Positions 1 to 6,467 of a DNA stretch of 22,252 bases are shown here, in pieces (within the stretch, counting starts at the first letter, position 1; each line of letters starts with the position of its first letter). The translations under genes were made by a program, and so were the position numbers. Below the pieces are notes generated by a model. It did no database searches, was not told where the DNA came from, and saw nothing but the letters and a program-made list of their open reading frames with translations. Source of the stretch: an uncultured Opitutia bacterium (GTDB lineage Bacteria > Verrucomicrobiota > Verrucomicrobiia > Opitutales > UBA953); the NCBI GenBank assembly GCA_903882335.1, contig CAIRWP010000051.1, positions 1-22,252 on the forward strand, given 5' to 3'.

Positions 1-1
1 C

Positions 2-451
2 CTCCTGCGCAACGACGTCGGTCGCGTGTCGGCCCCGGGCACCGTGCGCGTCCCCGAGTTCATGGCGGTCGAGCGCTACTCGCACGTGATGCACCTCGTC
101 TCGCAGGTCGAGGGCGACCTCGCCGCCGGCGCCACGCCGGCTGACGTCATCCGCGCGCTCTTCCCTGGCGGCACGATCACCGGCGCCCCCAAGGTGCGGA
201 CCATGCAGGTCATCGCGGAGCTCGAGCCGGTCGCGCGCGCCTTCTACACCGGCTCGTTCGGTTGGATCGGCGCCTCCGGCGACCTCTGCCTCAACATCAT
301 CATCCGCTCCCTGTGGACCGCCGAGGGCCGGGCCTTCGTCCAGGCCGGCGCCGGCGTGGTCGCGGATTCCGACCCGCGCCGGGAGCACGCCGAGTCCTGG
401 CGCAAGGCGCAGGCCCCGCTCCTCGCCGCCGCCCGCGCGGCCCTCCCATGA
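2..451 (+). CDS. pabB: Aminodeoxychorismate synthase component I, C-terminal part (partial)
   Basis: The 5' end lies outside the window; 149 C-terminal residues are visible in the frame starting at base 2. They belong to the chorismate-binding domain that converts chorismate with ammonia to 4-amino-4-deoxychorismate, a folate precursor. Visible family blocks are LLRNDVGRV, the FPGGTITGAPKVR signature, a YTGSFGWIG block, an N-x-x-IRS block and the terminal GAGVVADSDPRREHAES. The FPGGTITGAPK form is closer to PabB than to the PAGTLSGAPK form usual in TrpE, and the next gene is pabC-like, so PabB is favoured over anthranilate synthase. The stop codon overlaps the start of the next gene (ATGA at 448-451), which suggests translational coupling. 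The N-terminal half, and any glutaminase fusion, cannot be judged here. Confidence 0.88.
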   Translation, partial: LLRNDVGRVSAPGTVRVPEFMAVERYSHVMHLVSQVEGDLAAGATPADVIRALFPGGTITGAPKVRTMQVIAELEPVARAFYTGSFGWIGASGDLCLNIIIRSLWTAEGRAFVQAGAGVVADSDPRREHAESWRKAQAPLLAAARAALP

Positions 452-1251
452 GTCGGGTCTGCCGCAACGGCGTCCTCGCCGCGGGCGACGCCACGCCGGG
501 CAGTTTTCCGGCGGGCGCGGCTTTCTTCGAGACGCTCGCCCTCCGTGCCGGCTTAGTCGAATGCCTCGACGACCATCTCGCGCGCCTCCGCGCCGGCCTG
601 GACCGCGCGGGTCTCGCGGCCGGGCCGCTCGCCGCCGGCGACCTGGCCGCCTGGCGGGCGGCACTCCGTCTCCTGGGCGGGCGCGAGGGCGTGCTGCGCC
701 TCGTTGTTGGCCGGGGCTTCGAGGAGCTCGGCCTGCGCGCCCTGCTTCCGTCGCCCGACGTCTTCGGTCTGCGTTCGCTCCGCACCGTGCGCGACGCCCC
801 GGAATGGCTCCCGCGGCCGAAATCCGCGCCCTGGGCGAACTCGCTGGCGGCCGCGATCGAGCTACGTTCGCTGGGCGAAGGCGCTGGCGTCGAAGGCGTG
901 CAGTTCGACGCGCGCGGCTACGTCAGCGAAGCCTCCCGTTCGAGCCTGGCCTGGGTCGAGGACGGGGTGTTGAGCGTCCCGGCAGCCTCCACGGGCCGCC
1001 TGCCGGGCACGGCGCTCGGCCAGCTGCTCCGCTGCGCCGGCCTGCCCGTGCGCGAGGTCGAGGCGGGCGTGCCGCTCCGCGCCGAGGCCATCCTCGTGCT
1101 GCGTTCGACGTTGCCGGGCGGCGCCGCCGCGGTGTCGCGCTGGGACGACGCTGCCGGCCAGCCGCTGTGGTCCGGCGATCCCGCCGCCGCGCGGCCCCTG
1201 CTGACGGCGCTGGCCGCTTGGCGGGCTCAGCGTTGCGTCAGCCTGCCGTAG
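448..1251 (+). CDS. pabC: PabC-like aminodeoxychorismate lyase / class IV aminotransferase, unusual active site
   Basis: 267 residues, the usual length of a PLP class IV (PabC / branched-chain aminotransferase) fold. The ATG at 448 is chosen because it forms an ATGA overlap with the pabB stop. Family features are AAFFETLALRAG near residues 24-35, HLARLRAGLDRAGL at about 43-56, the PLP-contacting Glu in YVSEAS (E161), and the STGRLPGTALGQLL block where PabC has GVLPG-type sequence. By context it would release pyruvate from aminodeoxychorismate to give p-aminobenzoate. An oddity is that when the region is aligned on the conserved N-x-L and V-S-E blocks, the position of the PLP Schiff-base lysine is Pro128; the only nearby lysine is K125. 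It may be a degenerate or re-purposed family member, or the lysine may have shifted. The last 25 bases overlap a convergent minus-strand gene. Confidence 0.8.
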   Translation: MSRVCRNGVLAAGDATPGSFPAGAAFFETLALRAGLVECLDDHLARLRAGLDRAGLAAGPLAAGDLAAWRAALRLLGGREGVLRLVVGRGFEELGLRALLPSPDVFGLRSLRTVRDAPEWLPRPKSAPWANSLAAAIELRSLGEGAGVEGVQFDARGYVSEASRSSLAWVEDGVLSVPAASTGRLPGTALGQLLRCAGLPVREVEAGVPLRAEAILVLRSTLPGGAAAVSRWDDAAGQPLWSGDPAAARPLLTALAAWRAQRCVSLP

Positions 1252-1607
1252 AGGGGCAGGGCGCTCGCGAGGATGAAGAGCGCGAGGAAGGCGACGCTGA
1301 GCAACGCGGAGAGGCTGACGGTGACGAGCAGCTGGGCCAGGCCGCGGGCGGCCTCGGTCTCCGGCAACCGGAAGGCGCGGTAGGCGATCCCCGTCGTCAC
1401 CACGCCGAGCCCGAAGAGGGTGAGGAGCGCCGCGGTGAAATGATTGAAGAAGCAGTTGGTCAGCGCCGAGATCGCGCCGGGCTCGCTGGCGATCAGCGTG
1501 AGCAGCACCGGCTGGGCCCGGAAGGCGATGGCTCCCGCGGCGGCGGGCAGGGCGGCGGTCAGGAAGACGGCCAGCGCCGAGGCCAGCTTCTGTTCGCGGG
1601 GGGTCAT
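1227..1607 (-). CDS. Small hypothetical integral membrane protein
   Basis: 126 residues, not recognised as a named family. It is rich in Ala and Leu, with hydrophobic stretches at about residues 8-30, 55-77 and 88-118, which suggests three or four membrane spans. Short charged segments follow the start (MTPREQK) and precede the end (YGRLTQR). It lies convergent to pabC and overlaps its last 25 bases, and it is divergent from the CBS-domain gene, with 88 bases between the two starts. No Shine-Dalgarno sequence is obvious before the ATG. It is called as a gene because the hydrophobic pattern is regular and no + strand gene occupies 1252-1695. A function cannot be assigned. Confidence 0.6.
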   Translation of the reverse strand: MTPREQKLASALAVFLTAALPAAAGAIAFRAQPVLLTLIASEPGAISALTNCFFNHFTAALLTLFGLGVVTTGIAYRAFRLPETEAARGLAQLLVTVSLSALLSVAFLALFILASALPLYGRLTQR

Positions 1608-1695
1608 GCGCCGAGTGTCCCCAGCTTTCGCGGGCGGTCAACGTCGGGATTCTCCCTCGCCAACGGGGGCAAACCGCCCTAGGTCTGGGCTTCGC

Positions 1696-2790
1696 ATGGA
1701 CCATTGGATCCTCTGGCCCGTCTTCGTTCTCCTCAACGGGTCGGCCGCCGCCATCTCCCTCGTTTCCGGCACCGTCGTCGCCCTCTCCCATACGGAACTG
1801 GAGGACCTGCGCCGCCGGGACGCGCAGGCGGCCGTCTCGCTGGAGCGCAGCCGCGGCGACCAGGGTAACACCCTGGCTGCCTTCGAGGTCCTGATCGCCG
1901 CCTTCGTCGGTATGAGCGCCCTGCTGGGCGGCATCCTCGTCGGAGGTCGCTTCCTGCCAGACGCCCTCGCGGGTGGGGCGCAGCTCGCGGTCGCCGCCCT
2001 CGCGATCGTGGCCGTCTCGTTCTTCATGGCGTGGCTCACGGTCATGCTGCCCCGTAAGGTCGGGATCCATTTCCGCGTCGTCCTCGCCCCGCGGATCGCC
2101 CCCACGCTGTCGCTCGTCCGCGGCGCGGCCTCGATCCTCCGGAGTTTCGGCAAGCTGCATGACTCGCTGGCCCCGCCCGCCGAGACCGGCGTCGACCAGG
2201 CGGACGCCGACATCGGGAGCCTCGCGCGCGCCGCCGCCCGCGAGGGCAAGATCACGCAGGCCGAGAGCAACCTCGTCGCCAACGCCGTCCGCCTTGATGA
2301 TATTCCGGTCTCCCAGGTCCTGACCCCCCGCCCGGTCGTCACCGCGCTGGACGCCGACCTCACGGTCGCCGACGTGCTCCGCCTCTACCCGAACGTCCCG
2401 CACGGCCGGCTGCCGGTCTGGGAGAAGAACCCCGACCGCATCGTCGGCCTCGTCCGCCGCCGCGACCTCCTCAAGGCCGCGGGCGAGGACCGCCATGCCA
2501 CCAAGGTCCGCGAGCTCATGGGCAAGGCGCACATCGTACCCGAGAACGCGAACCTCTCGGACGCCCTCCACGACCTCGTCCGGAACCACCAGCAGCTCGC
2601 GGTCGTGGTCGACGAGTTCGGCGCCTTCGCCGGCGTCATCACCCTCGAGGACATTTTCGAGTCCCTGCTCGGCATCGAGATCTACGAGAAGGACGACCCG
2701 CACCCCGACATGCGCGAGCTCGCCCGCCAGCGCGGTCATCGCCTCGGGCGCAAGGGCGCCGGCGAAGCGCCGGCGAAGCCCGCCCCATGA
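1696..2790 (+). CDS. DUF21/CNNM-type membrane protein with tandem CBS domains
   Basis: 364 residues from the ATG at 1696; the frame is open further upstream, but that part overlaps the divergent gene and does not look like family sequence. The N-terminal half has hydrophobic segments at about residues 4-30, 62-84 and 96-118, as in the DUF21 (CNNM) transmembrane domain. A CBS pair follows: SQVLTPRPVVTALDADLTV from about 206 with GLVRRRDLL at 251-259, and a second from about 272 to 328 containing VVVDEFGAFAGVITLEDI. The VDEFGxxxGVxTLEDIxE motif is characteristic of the hemolysin C/CorC/CNNM group, linked to divalent-cation (Mg2+ or Co2+) transport. The C-terminal CorC/HlyC accessory domain is absent: the protein stops about 35 residues after CBS2 with a basic tail. 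Its stop overlaps the lgt start (ATGA), so the two are probably co-transcribed. Confidence 0.85.
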   Translation: MDHWILWPVFVLLNGSAAAISLVSGTVVALSHTELEDLRRRDAQAAVSLERSRGDQGNTLAAFEVLIAAFVGMSALLGGILVGGRFLPDALAGGAQLAVAALAIVAVSFFMAWLTVMLPRKVGIHFRVVLAPRIAPTLSLVRGAASILRSFGKLHDSLAPPAETGVDQADADIGSLARAAAREGKITQAESNLVANAVRLDDIPVSQVLTPRPVVTALDADLTVADVLRLYPNVPHGRLPVWEKNPDRIVGLVRRRDLLKAAGEDRHATKVRELMGKAHIVPENANLSDALHDLVRNHQQLAVVVDEFGAFAGVITLEDIFESLLGIEIYEKDDPHPDMRELARQRGHRLGRKGAGEAPAKPAP

Positions 2791-3590
2791 TCGGGCGCGT
2801 GCTCGGCGCCTGGGTCCACGACCTCGACCCGGTCGCGATCCATTTCCCCGCGAGCTGGGGCCTGCGCGGCGTCCATTGGTACGGTCTCGCGTACGCGGCC
2901 GGCTTCCTCGCCGCAGCCTGGTTGCTCGGCCGGTGGCGTCGTCAAGGGTTGGCGCCCGCCCGCCACGCCGCCGACGAATCGACCCTGGTCACGGCGGTGA
3001 TGGTCGGCGTCCTCGCCGGCGGTCGTCTCGGTCACGTGCTCCTCTACGCGCGCGACGAGTTCGCCGCCGACCCGCTCATGGTCTTCCAGGTCTGGAAGGG
3101 CGGCATGGCCAGCCACGGCGGTTTTATCGGCGTGGTGCTGGCCGGCCTCTGGTACGCGCGCACCCGCGGCGTCCCGTTCCTCGCCGTCGGCGACCTGCTC
3201 TGCGCGCTGGCGCCCGCCGGGATCTTCTTCGGCCGGCTCGCCAATTTCGTGAACGCCGAGCTGGTCGGCCGGACGACCGACGTCCCGTGGGCGGTGATCT
3301 TCCCGCACGAGGGCCCGTCGCCGCGTCACCCGTCGCAGCTCTATGAAGCCTTTGGCGAAGGCCTGCTGCCGCTCGTCTGGGTGCTGGTACGTTACCCGCG
3401 CCGCCTCCCGCCGGGCCGGCTCGCCGGCGAATTCCTGCTCCTCTACGCCGTCGCGCGCATCGTGTGCGAGGCCTTCCGCGAAGCCGAGGACGGCCATATC
3501 CTCGGGCTGACCGCCGGCCAGTTCTGGACGTTGCCGCTGGCTGCGGCCGGACTCTGGCTCGTCTGGCGCGCCCGGCGGACGGCTGAATGA
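2787..3590 (+). CDS. lgt: Prolipoprotein diacylglyceryl transferase
   Basis: 267 residues, typical length for Lgt, the inner-membrane enzyme that transfers diacylglyceryl from phosphatidylglycerol to the lipobox cysteine of prolipoproteins. Family residues visible: the RGVHWYGL block (Y32), GGRLGHVLLY (R80), the GGMASHGG block with H110, the signature GRLANFVNAELVGR (R150, N153, E158, G161), RHPSQLYEA (180-188) and the late Arg in EAFRE (R231). Several hydrophobic helices alternate with these, matching a seven-span topology. Ala replaces Gly in the GRxGN part of the signature, which the family pattern allows. The ATG overlaps the previous stop. Its substrate pool may include the small candidate lipoprotein at 6294, but that is only inference. 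Confidence 0.97.
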   Translation: MIGRVLGAWVHDLDPVAIHFPASWGLRGVHWYGLAYAAGFLAAAWLLGRWRRQGLAPARHAADESTLVTAVMVGVLAGGRLGHVLLYARDEFAADPLMVFQVWKGGMASHGGFIGVVLAGLWYARTRGVPFLAVGDLLCALAPAGIFFGRLANFVNAELVGRTTDVPWAVIFPHEGPSPRHPSQLYEAFGEGLLPLVWVLVRYPRRLPPGRLAGEFLLLYAVARIVCEAFREAEDGHILGLTAGQFWTLPLAAAGLWLVWRARRTAE

Positions 3591-3632
3591 TGTTGCCCGT
3601 GCGCGGGGACGGTGGGAGAAGCGGGGCGCGCC

Positions 3633-4796
3633 ATGACGACCGTCCCGCTCCTTGACCTCGGCCCGCAGAACCGCGCCCTCGAAGCGCAGTTCGAAGCCGC
3701 CTTCCGCGACGTCCTCCGCTCGAACCAGTTCATCATGGGCCCGCGCCTCGAGGCCTTCGAGAAGGACTGCGCGGCGTTCCTCGGCGTGAAGCACGCGCTC
3801 GGCGTTTCCTCCGGCACCGACGCCTTGTTGCTTGCGCTGATGGCCCTGGACATCGGCGAGGGCGACGAGGTCCTGCTCCCGGCCTTCACCTTCTTCGCCA
3901 CCGCCGGCTCGGTCGCCCGCCTCGGCGCGACGCCCGTCTGGGTCGACGTCGACCCGCATCACTTCAACATCGACCTCGCGGACGCCGCCCGGAAGGTCTC
4001 GCCGCGCACCCGGGCGATCATGCCGGTGCACCTCTTCGGCCAGTCCCTCGACCTCGACGCGCTCCAGGCCTTCGCCGCCGCGCACAAGCTCCGCGTCGTC
4101 GAGGATGCCGCCCAGTCCATGGGCGCCCGCTGGAAAGGCCGCGCCACGATGTCCGTCGGCGATCTCGGCGCCACGAGCTTCTTCCCCTCCAAGAACCTCG
4201 GTGGGATGGGCGACTCCGGCCTGGTCACCACCCAGGACGACGCGCTCGCCGAGCGCGCCCGCATCCTGCGCGTCCACGGGATGCAGCCCAAGTACTACCA
4301 CCGCGAGGTGGGCGCGAACTTCCGCATGGACCCGCTGCAGGCGGCGCTCCTGCATCTCAAGCTACCGCAGCTCCCCGGCTACAACTGCGCGCGGGCGGGC
4401 AACGCCCTCTTCTACCACGGCGCGCTCAAGGGCGTCGCCGGCATCGCCGAGAACCGGGCCGGCGCCGATCGGGCCGCCAAGATCCTCCTGCCCGTCGACT
4501 TCTCCGGCCAAGGGATCTGGAACCAGTTCACGCTTCGTGTCACCGGCGGCCGGCGCGATGCCCTCAAGGCTTTCCTCACGGAGCGCAAGATCGGCTGCGA
4601 GATCTATTACCCGATCCCGCTGCACCGCCAGGAGTGCTTCGTCTCCCGGGGTTATCCCGGCGCCGACACCGTCGAGGTCTCGGAGCAGCTCTCCGCCGAG
4701 GTGCTCAGCATCCCGATTTTCCCCGAGCTCACGGGCGAGCAGCGCCAGTGGGTCGCGGATGCGCTCGCGGATTTCGCCGCGGGGAAGGGCGCGTAA
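3633..4796 (+). CDS. DegT/DnrJ/EryC1/StrS-family sugar aminotransferase
   Basis: 387 residues from the ATG at 3633, which begins with the family-typical VPLLDLGPQN; an in-frame GTG at 3612 would add seven residues. It is a PLP-dependent aminotransferase of the group that aminates nucleotide-linked keto-sugars for surface polysaccharides. Evidence: SSGTDALLLAL (59-69), LLPAFTFFATA (81-91), the PLP-binding VVEDAAQSMGA with D158, and FFPSKNLGGMGDSG with the Schiff-base lysine K187. Also present are the GANFRMDPLQAALLHLKL block and IYYPIPLHRQECF near the end, both normal for the family. It follows lgt after 42 bases on the same strand and may be co-transcribed, but no sugar-nucleotide gene lies nearby to fix the substrate. 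It could serve glycan or lipopolysaccharide synthesis. Confidence 0.93.
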   Translation: MTTVPLLDLGPQNRALEAQFEAAFRDVLRSNQFIMGPRLEAFEKDCAAFLGVKHALGVSSGTDALLLALMALDIGEGDEVLLPAFTFFATAGSVARLGATPVWVDVDPHHFNIDLADAARKVSPRTRAIMPVHLFGQSLDLDALQAFAAAHKLRVVEDAAQSMGARWKGRATMSVGDLGATSFFPSKNLGGMGDSGLVTTQDDALAERARILRVHGMQPKYYHREVGANFRMDPLQAALLHLKLPQLPGYNCARAGNALFYHGALKGVAGIAENRAGADRAAKILLPVDFSGQGIWNQFTLRVTGGRRDALKAFLTERKIGCEIYYPIPLHRQECFVSRGYPGADTVEVSEQLSAEVLSIPIFPELTGEQRQWVADALADFAAGKGA

Positions 4797-4806
4797 AAAG
4801 GTTTTA

Positions 4807-4821
4807 GCGGTTAGCGGTTGG
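4807..4821 (+). repeat. Left arm of 15-bp inverted repeat
   Basis: The arm reads GCGGTTAGCGGTTGG and is itself a near-perfect tandem of the heptamer GCGGTTA/GCGGTTG. Its exact reverse complement lies at 5027-5041, about 205 bases away. Confidence 0.7.
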
Positions 4822-5026
4822 AATTAACTCAAAGGGAAACCGGAGACCGGATGATTGGCTGGGGTTCCTTTCGGGTGACGGCCATCGGGACCTCAGCCAT
4901 CCGGTTGTCAGCCGTTCAGCCTTCAGCCGCCGGCACCAGCTTCCTGCGGCCGATCGCCGAGGAGCCGTCCCCTGAGTCGCCGACAACCGAGGCTGTCACC
5001 CGACACCTGGAATTCATTTCTATCCG

Positions 5027-5041
5027 CCAACCGCTAACCGC
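5027..5041 (-). repeat. Right arm of 15-bp inverted repeat
   Basis: Exact reverse complement of 4807-4821 (reads CCAACCGCTAACCGC on the + strand). It lies just outside the 3' end of the glutaredoxin gene. Confidence 0.7.
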
Positions 5042-5063
5042 CAATACCTAGGCGCTTACGCGC

Positions 5064-5399
5064 TCAAAAAAACCGGATCGTCTTCACCTTCATCTTCTCG
5101 TGCTCGGCGTCGGTGCACGGCGCGTTCGTCGGCACCGTGGGGGCGACGTCGTTCGTCTGCACGAGGCCCTTTGCCAGCAGGTACTGCTCGACCTCAGCGC
5201 CCGAGACGTCGGCCAGCATCTCACCGTCGATCTCGACGCAGGGCGAGAGGCGCTGCCCGGTGCGCTCCACCATCTCGGCGTAGTTCGCCGGGACGTTGAT
5301 GATGTCCACGTCCTCGTAGGCGAGCGCGTACTTCTTCATGATGGCGCGGACGCCGTTGCTCCAGCCGCAGCTGGGTTTGAGGTAGCACTTGATTTTCAT
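5064..5399 (-). CDS. Monothiol-type glutaredoxin with C-terminal extension
   Basis: 111 residues. Residues 1-80 form a glutaredoxin-like thioredoxin fold: MKIKCYLKPSCGWSNG carries the active site CGWS (C11-S14), resembling the CGFS motif of monothiol glutaredoxins. LSPCVEIDGEML holds the cis-proline (P53), and DVSGAEVEQYL is the glutathione-binding DxSG-type end. Such proteins reduce glutathione mixed disulfides or handle Fe-S clusters in the cytoplasm. Extra cysteines are C5, C54 (directly after the cis-Pro) and C95. The last 30 residues form a polar extension containing C95 (TNAPCTDAEHEKMK) that is not part of the minimal fold. It lies 33 bases downstream of the response regulator on the same strand and has a clear AGGGAG ribosome-binding site, unusual in this window. 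Confidence 0.85.
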   Translation of the reverse strand: MKIKCYLKPSCGWSNGVRAIMKKYALAYEDVDIINVPANYAEMVERTGQRLSPCVEIDGEMLADVSGAEVEQYLLAKGLVQTNDVAPTVPTNAPCTDAEHEKMKVKTIRFF

Positions 5400-5403
5400 C
5401 GTG

Positions 5404-5409
5404 CTCCCT
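5404..5409 (-). promoter_or_regulatory. Shine-Dalgarno site of the glutaredoxin gene
   Basis: Read on the minus strand, AGGGAG lies four bases before the ATG at 5399. It supports this start and shows the gene can be translated independently inside the regulator-glutaredoxin unit. Most other starts in the window have no comparable site. Confidence 0.6.
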
Positions 5410-5432
5410 AGTGTGCGGTTAATCCGTGGTAA

Positions 5433-6200
5433 TCAAGCCCGACGGGACTTTTTCCCCTCCCGCTCGGGCGGCGGGGCCGGTTCGTACCAATAACCGATGC
5501 CGTGGATCGTGCGGAAGCAGTCGAGGTCGCGGCCGAAGCCGGCGAAGGCGTCGCGGATCTTGGCGATGTACTGGTCGAGGGAGCGGCTGCGGACGTCGGC
5601 ATGGACGCCCCAGACCGCGTGGATCAGGCTGTGCCGGCTGATGATCACGCCAGGGTTGGCGTGCAGGTGGTAGAGGATGCCGAGCTCCTTGCGGCCGAGC
5701 TTGCACTTCTTGCCCGGGCCGAAGACGAGCTCGAGCCGCTCCGGGTGGACCTCCGCGCCGTTGAACAGGAAGACCCCCGTCGCGAGGTCGGCATTGCGCG
5801 TCAGGCGGCTGTCGCCCGCCGTCTCGCTACGCCGGAGCACGGCGTGGATGCGCGCGATGAGCTCGTCCTGGTCGTGCGGCTTGGCGACGAAGTCGTCGGC
5901 CCCGAGGTCGAGCGCCCGCGCGGCCTGCCCTGGCAGCTTGAGCCCGGAGAGGAAGACCACGGCCGGCCCGAGGGTCATCCGCCGGATCGACTGCAGGAGT
6001 TCCCAGCCATCCACGTCGGGCAGGGCCGGGTTGAGCAGGACCAGGTGGACATGGTTCTCCCCGATGAACTTCAGCGCGGTGGCGCCTTTGTGGAAGACTT
6101 GGGTGACGAAGCCTGCGGTCTCCAGTTGTTCGGTGAGCAAGGCGGCGAGGCCTCGTTCATCTTCAATGATGACCACGAGAGGTTTCTGCTTGGGGCTCAT
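5433..6200 (-). CDS. OmpR/PhoB-type response regulator with non-canonical receiver (D-to-N)
   Basis: 255 residues in two domains. The receiver (about 7-125) has the acidic pair E13-D14 in IIEDERG, the switch Ser S85 in VVFLSGL and the conserved K107 in FVAKPHD. At the phospho-acceptor position, however, it reads LVLLNPALPDVDG with Asn57 (AAC codon at 6030-6032) instead of Asp. The C-terminal winged helix (about 140-242) has LGRKELGILYHLHANPGVII, the SRSLDQYIAKIRD recognition-helix region and IHGIGYWY, typical of OmpR/PhoB DNA-binding domains. A basic tail (EREGKKSRRA) follows. No histidine kinase is in the window, so it is an orphan here. Asn at this site normally prevents aspartyl phosphorylation, so it may act phosphorylation-independently. 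It is divergent from the small lipoprotein gene and upstream of the glutaredoxin gene. A role in controlling the giant genes is conjecture. Confidence 0.92.
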   Translation of the reverse strand: MSPKQKPLVVIIEDERGLAALLTEQLETAGFVTQVFHKGATALKFIGENHVHLVLLNPALPDVDGWELLQSIRRMTLGPAVVFLSGLKLPGQAARALDLGADDFVAKPHDQDELIARIHAVLRRSETAGDSRLTRNADLATGVFLFNGAEVHPERLELVFGPGKKCKLGRKELGILYHLHANPGVIISRHSLIHAVWGVHADVRSRSLDQYIAKIRDAFAGFGRDLDCFRTIHGIGYWYEPAPPPEREGKKSRRA

Positions 6201-6293
6201 GCAGAAAAGGTGGGGGTAAGACTAGGGGGTGATTACAGATGTAAAAAACAGGGGGGTGTTGCCAAGCGTTTAAAAACACCTTAGATTAGTTAA
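6201..6293. promoter_or_regulatory. Divergent intergenic region with G-rich direct repeats
   Basis: 93 bases between the divergent starts of the response regulator and the small lipoprotein gene. Three GGGGGT copies lie in the same orientation at 6212-6217, 6225-6230 and 6252-6257. An inverted repeat GGTGTT/AACACC lies at 6255-6260 and 6275-6280. OmpR-family regulators bind direct repeats, so autoregulation at these repeats is possible, but it is not shown by the sequence alone. Confidence 0.35.
6259..6286 (+). promoter_or_regulatory. Candidate sigma70-like promoter of the small lipoprotein gene
   Basis: TTGCCA (6259-6264), a 16-base spacer, then TTAGAT (6281-6286). The -10 box ends only seven bases before the ATG at 6294, so if real, the transcript would be leaderless or nearly so. 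This agrees with the absence of a Shine-Dalgarno site. Confidence 0.28.
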
Positions 6294-6467
6294 ATGACAG
6301 TTATCGAGCGAAAAGCCCGTACGGCTAACTGGAAAATCTGCCTATTTTTAGGCATATTCATCAGTTCGGCTGCCTGGGGTGGATGTGCGCTCGCCGAGCA
6401 GGCCGGCAAGAAAGGCGCCATGAAGTCCAAGGACCCCATCGAGGATCGCAGCCTCTTCGGTCGGTGA
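6294..6467 (+). CDS. Small candidate lipoprotein (57 residues)
   Basis: 57 residues, ATG at 6294 to TGA at 6465-6467. The protein has a basic N-terminus (MTVIERKARTANWK), a hydrophobic core (ICLFLGIFISSAAWGG) and Cys31, followed by a short polar tail ending DRSLFGR. This is the architecture of a prolipoprotein signal peptide; A-W-G-G-C has Gly at -1 and -2 but a weak -3 residue (Trp), so the lipobox is imperfect. If lipidated by Lgt, the mature part would be only 27 residues and charged (KKGAMKSKDPIEDR), as in other very small cell-envelope lipoproteins. The gene is divergent from the response regulator and precedes the giant autotransporter genes by 163 bases. It is not recognised as a known family, and no Shine-Dalgarno site is seen. 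Confidence 0.5.
   Translation: MTVIERKARTANWKICLFLGIFISSAAWGGCALAEQAGKKGAMKSKDPIEDRSLFGR

Larger units (their letters stand above)
4797..5063. other. Non-coding intergenic stretch between convergent genes, repeat-bounded
   Basis: 267 bases between the stops of the DegT-family gene and the glutaredoxin gene, with visibly more A/T than the flanking genes. Two short open frames in it start with TTG or lack family sequence and are not called. Its ends carry a 15-base perfect inverted repeat, GCGGTTAGCGGTTGG at 4807-4821 and its complement at 5027-5041. The middle has four TCAGCC copies within 36 bases (4893-4928). No terminator with a proper T-run is visible for either gene. It could be a small non-autonomous or REP-like intergenic repeat; a bidirectional termination zone is the alternative. 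Confidence 0.6.

Noticed and set aside
862..2739. 625-codon minus-strand frame over pabC and the CBS gene
   Set aside because: It spans two convincing + strand genes and an opposite-strand gene, and its translation has no domain. It is a shadow of GC-rich coding sequence.
4818..5051. 77-codon frame in the intergenic stretch
   Set aside because: It begins with TTG, runs through the inverted repeat arms and TCAGCC copies, and the translation resembles no protein family.
5050..5072. Possible intrinsic terminator (GCGC-TTAC-GCGC next to an A-run)
   Set aside because: On the + strand the stem is followed by A, not T. On the minus strand the T-run precedes the stem and forms the last codons of the glutaredoxin gene. 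Neither orientation makes a terminator.
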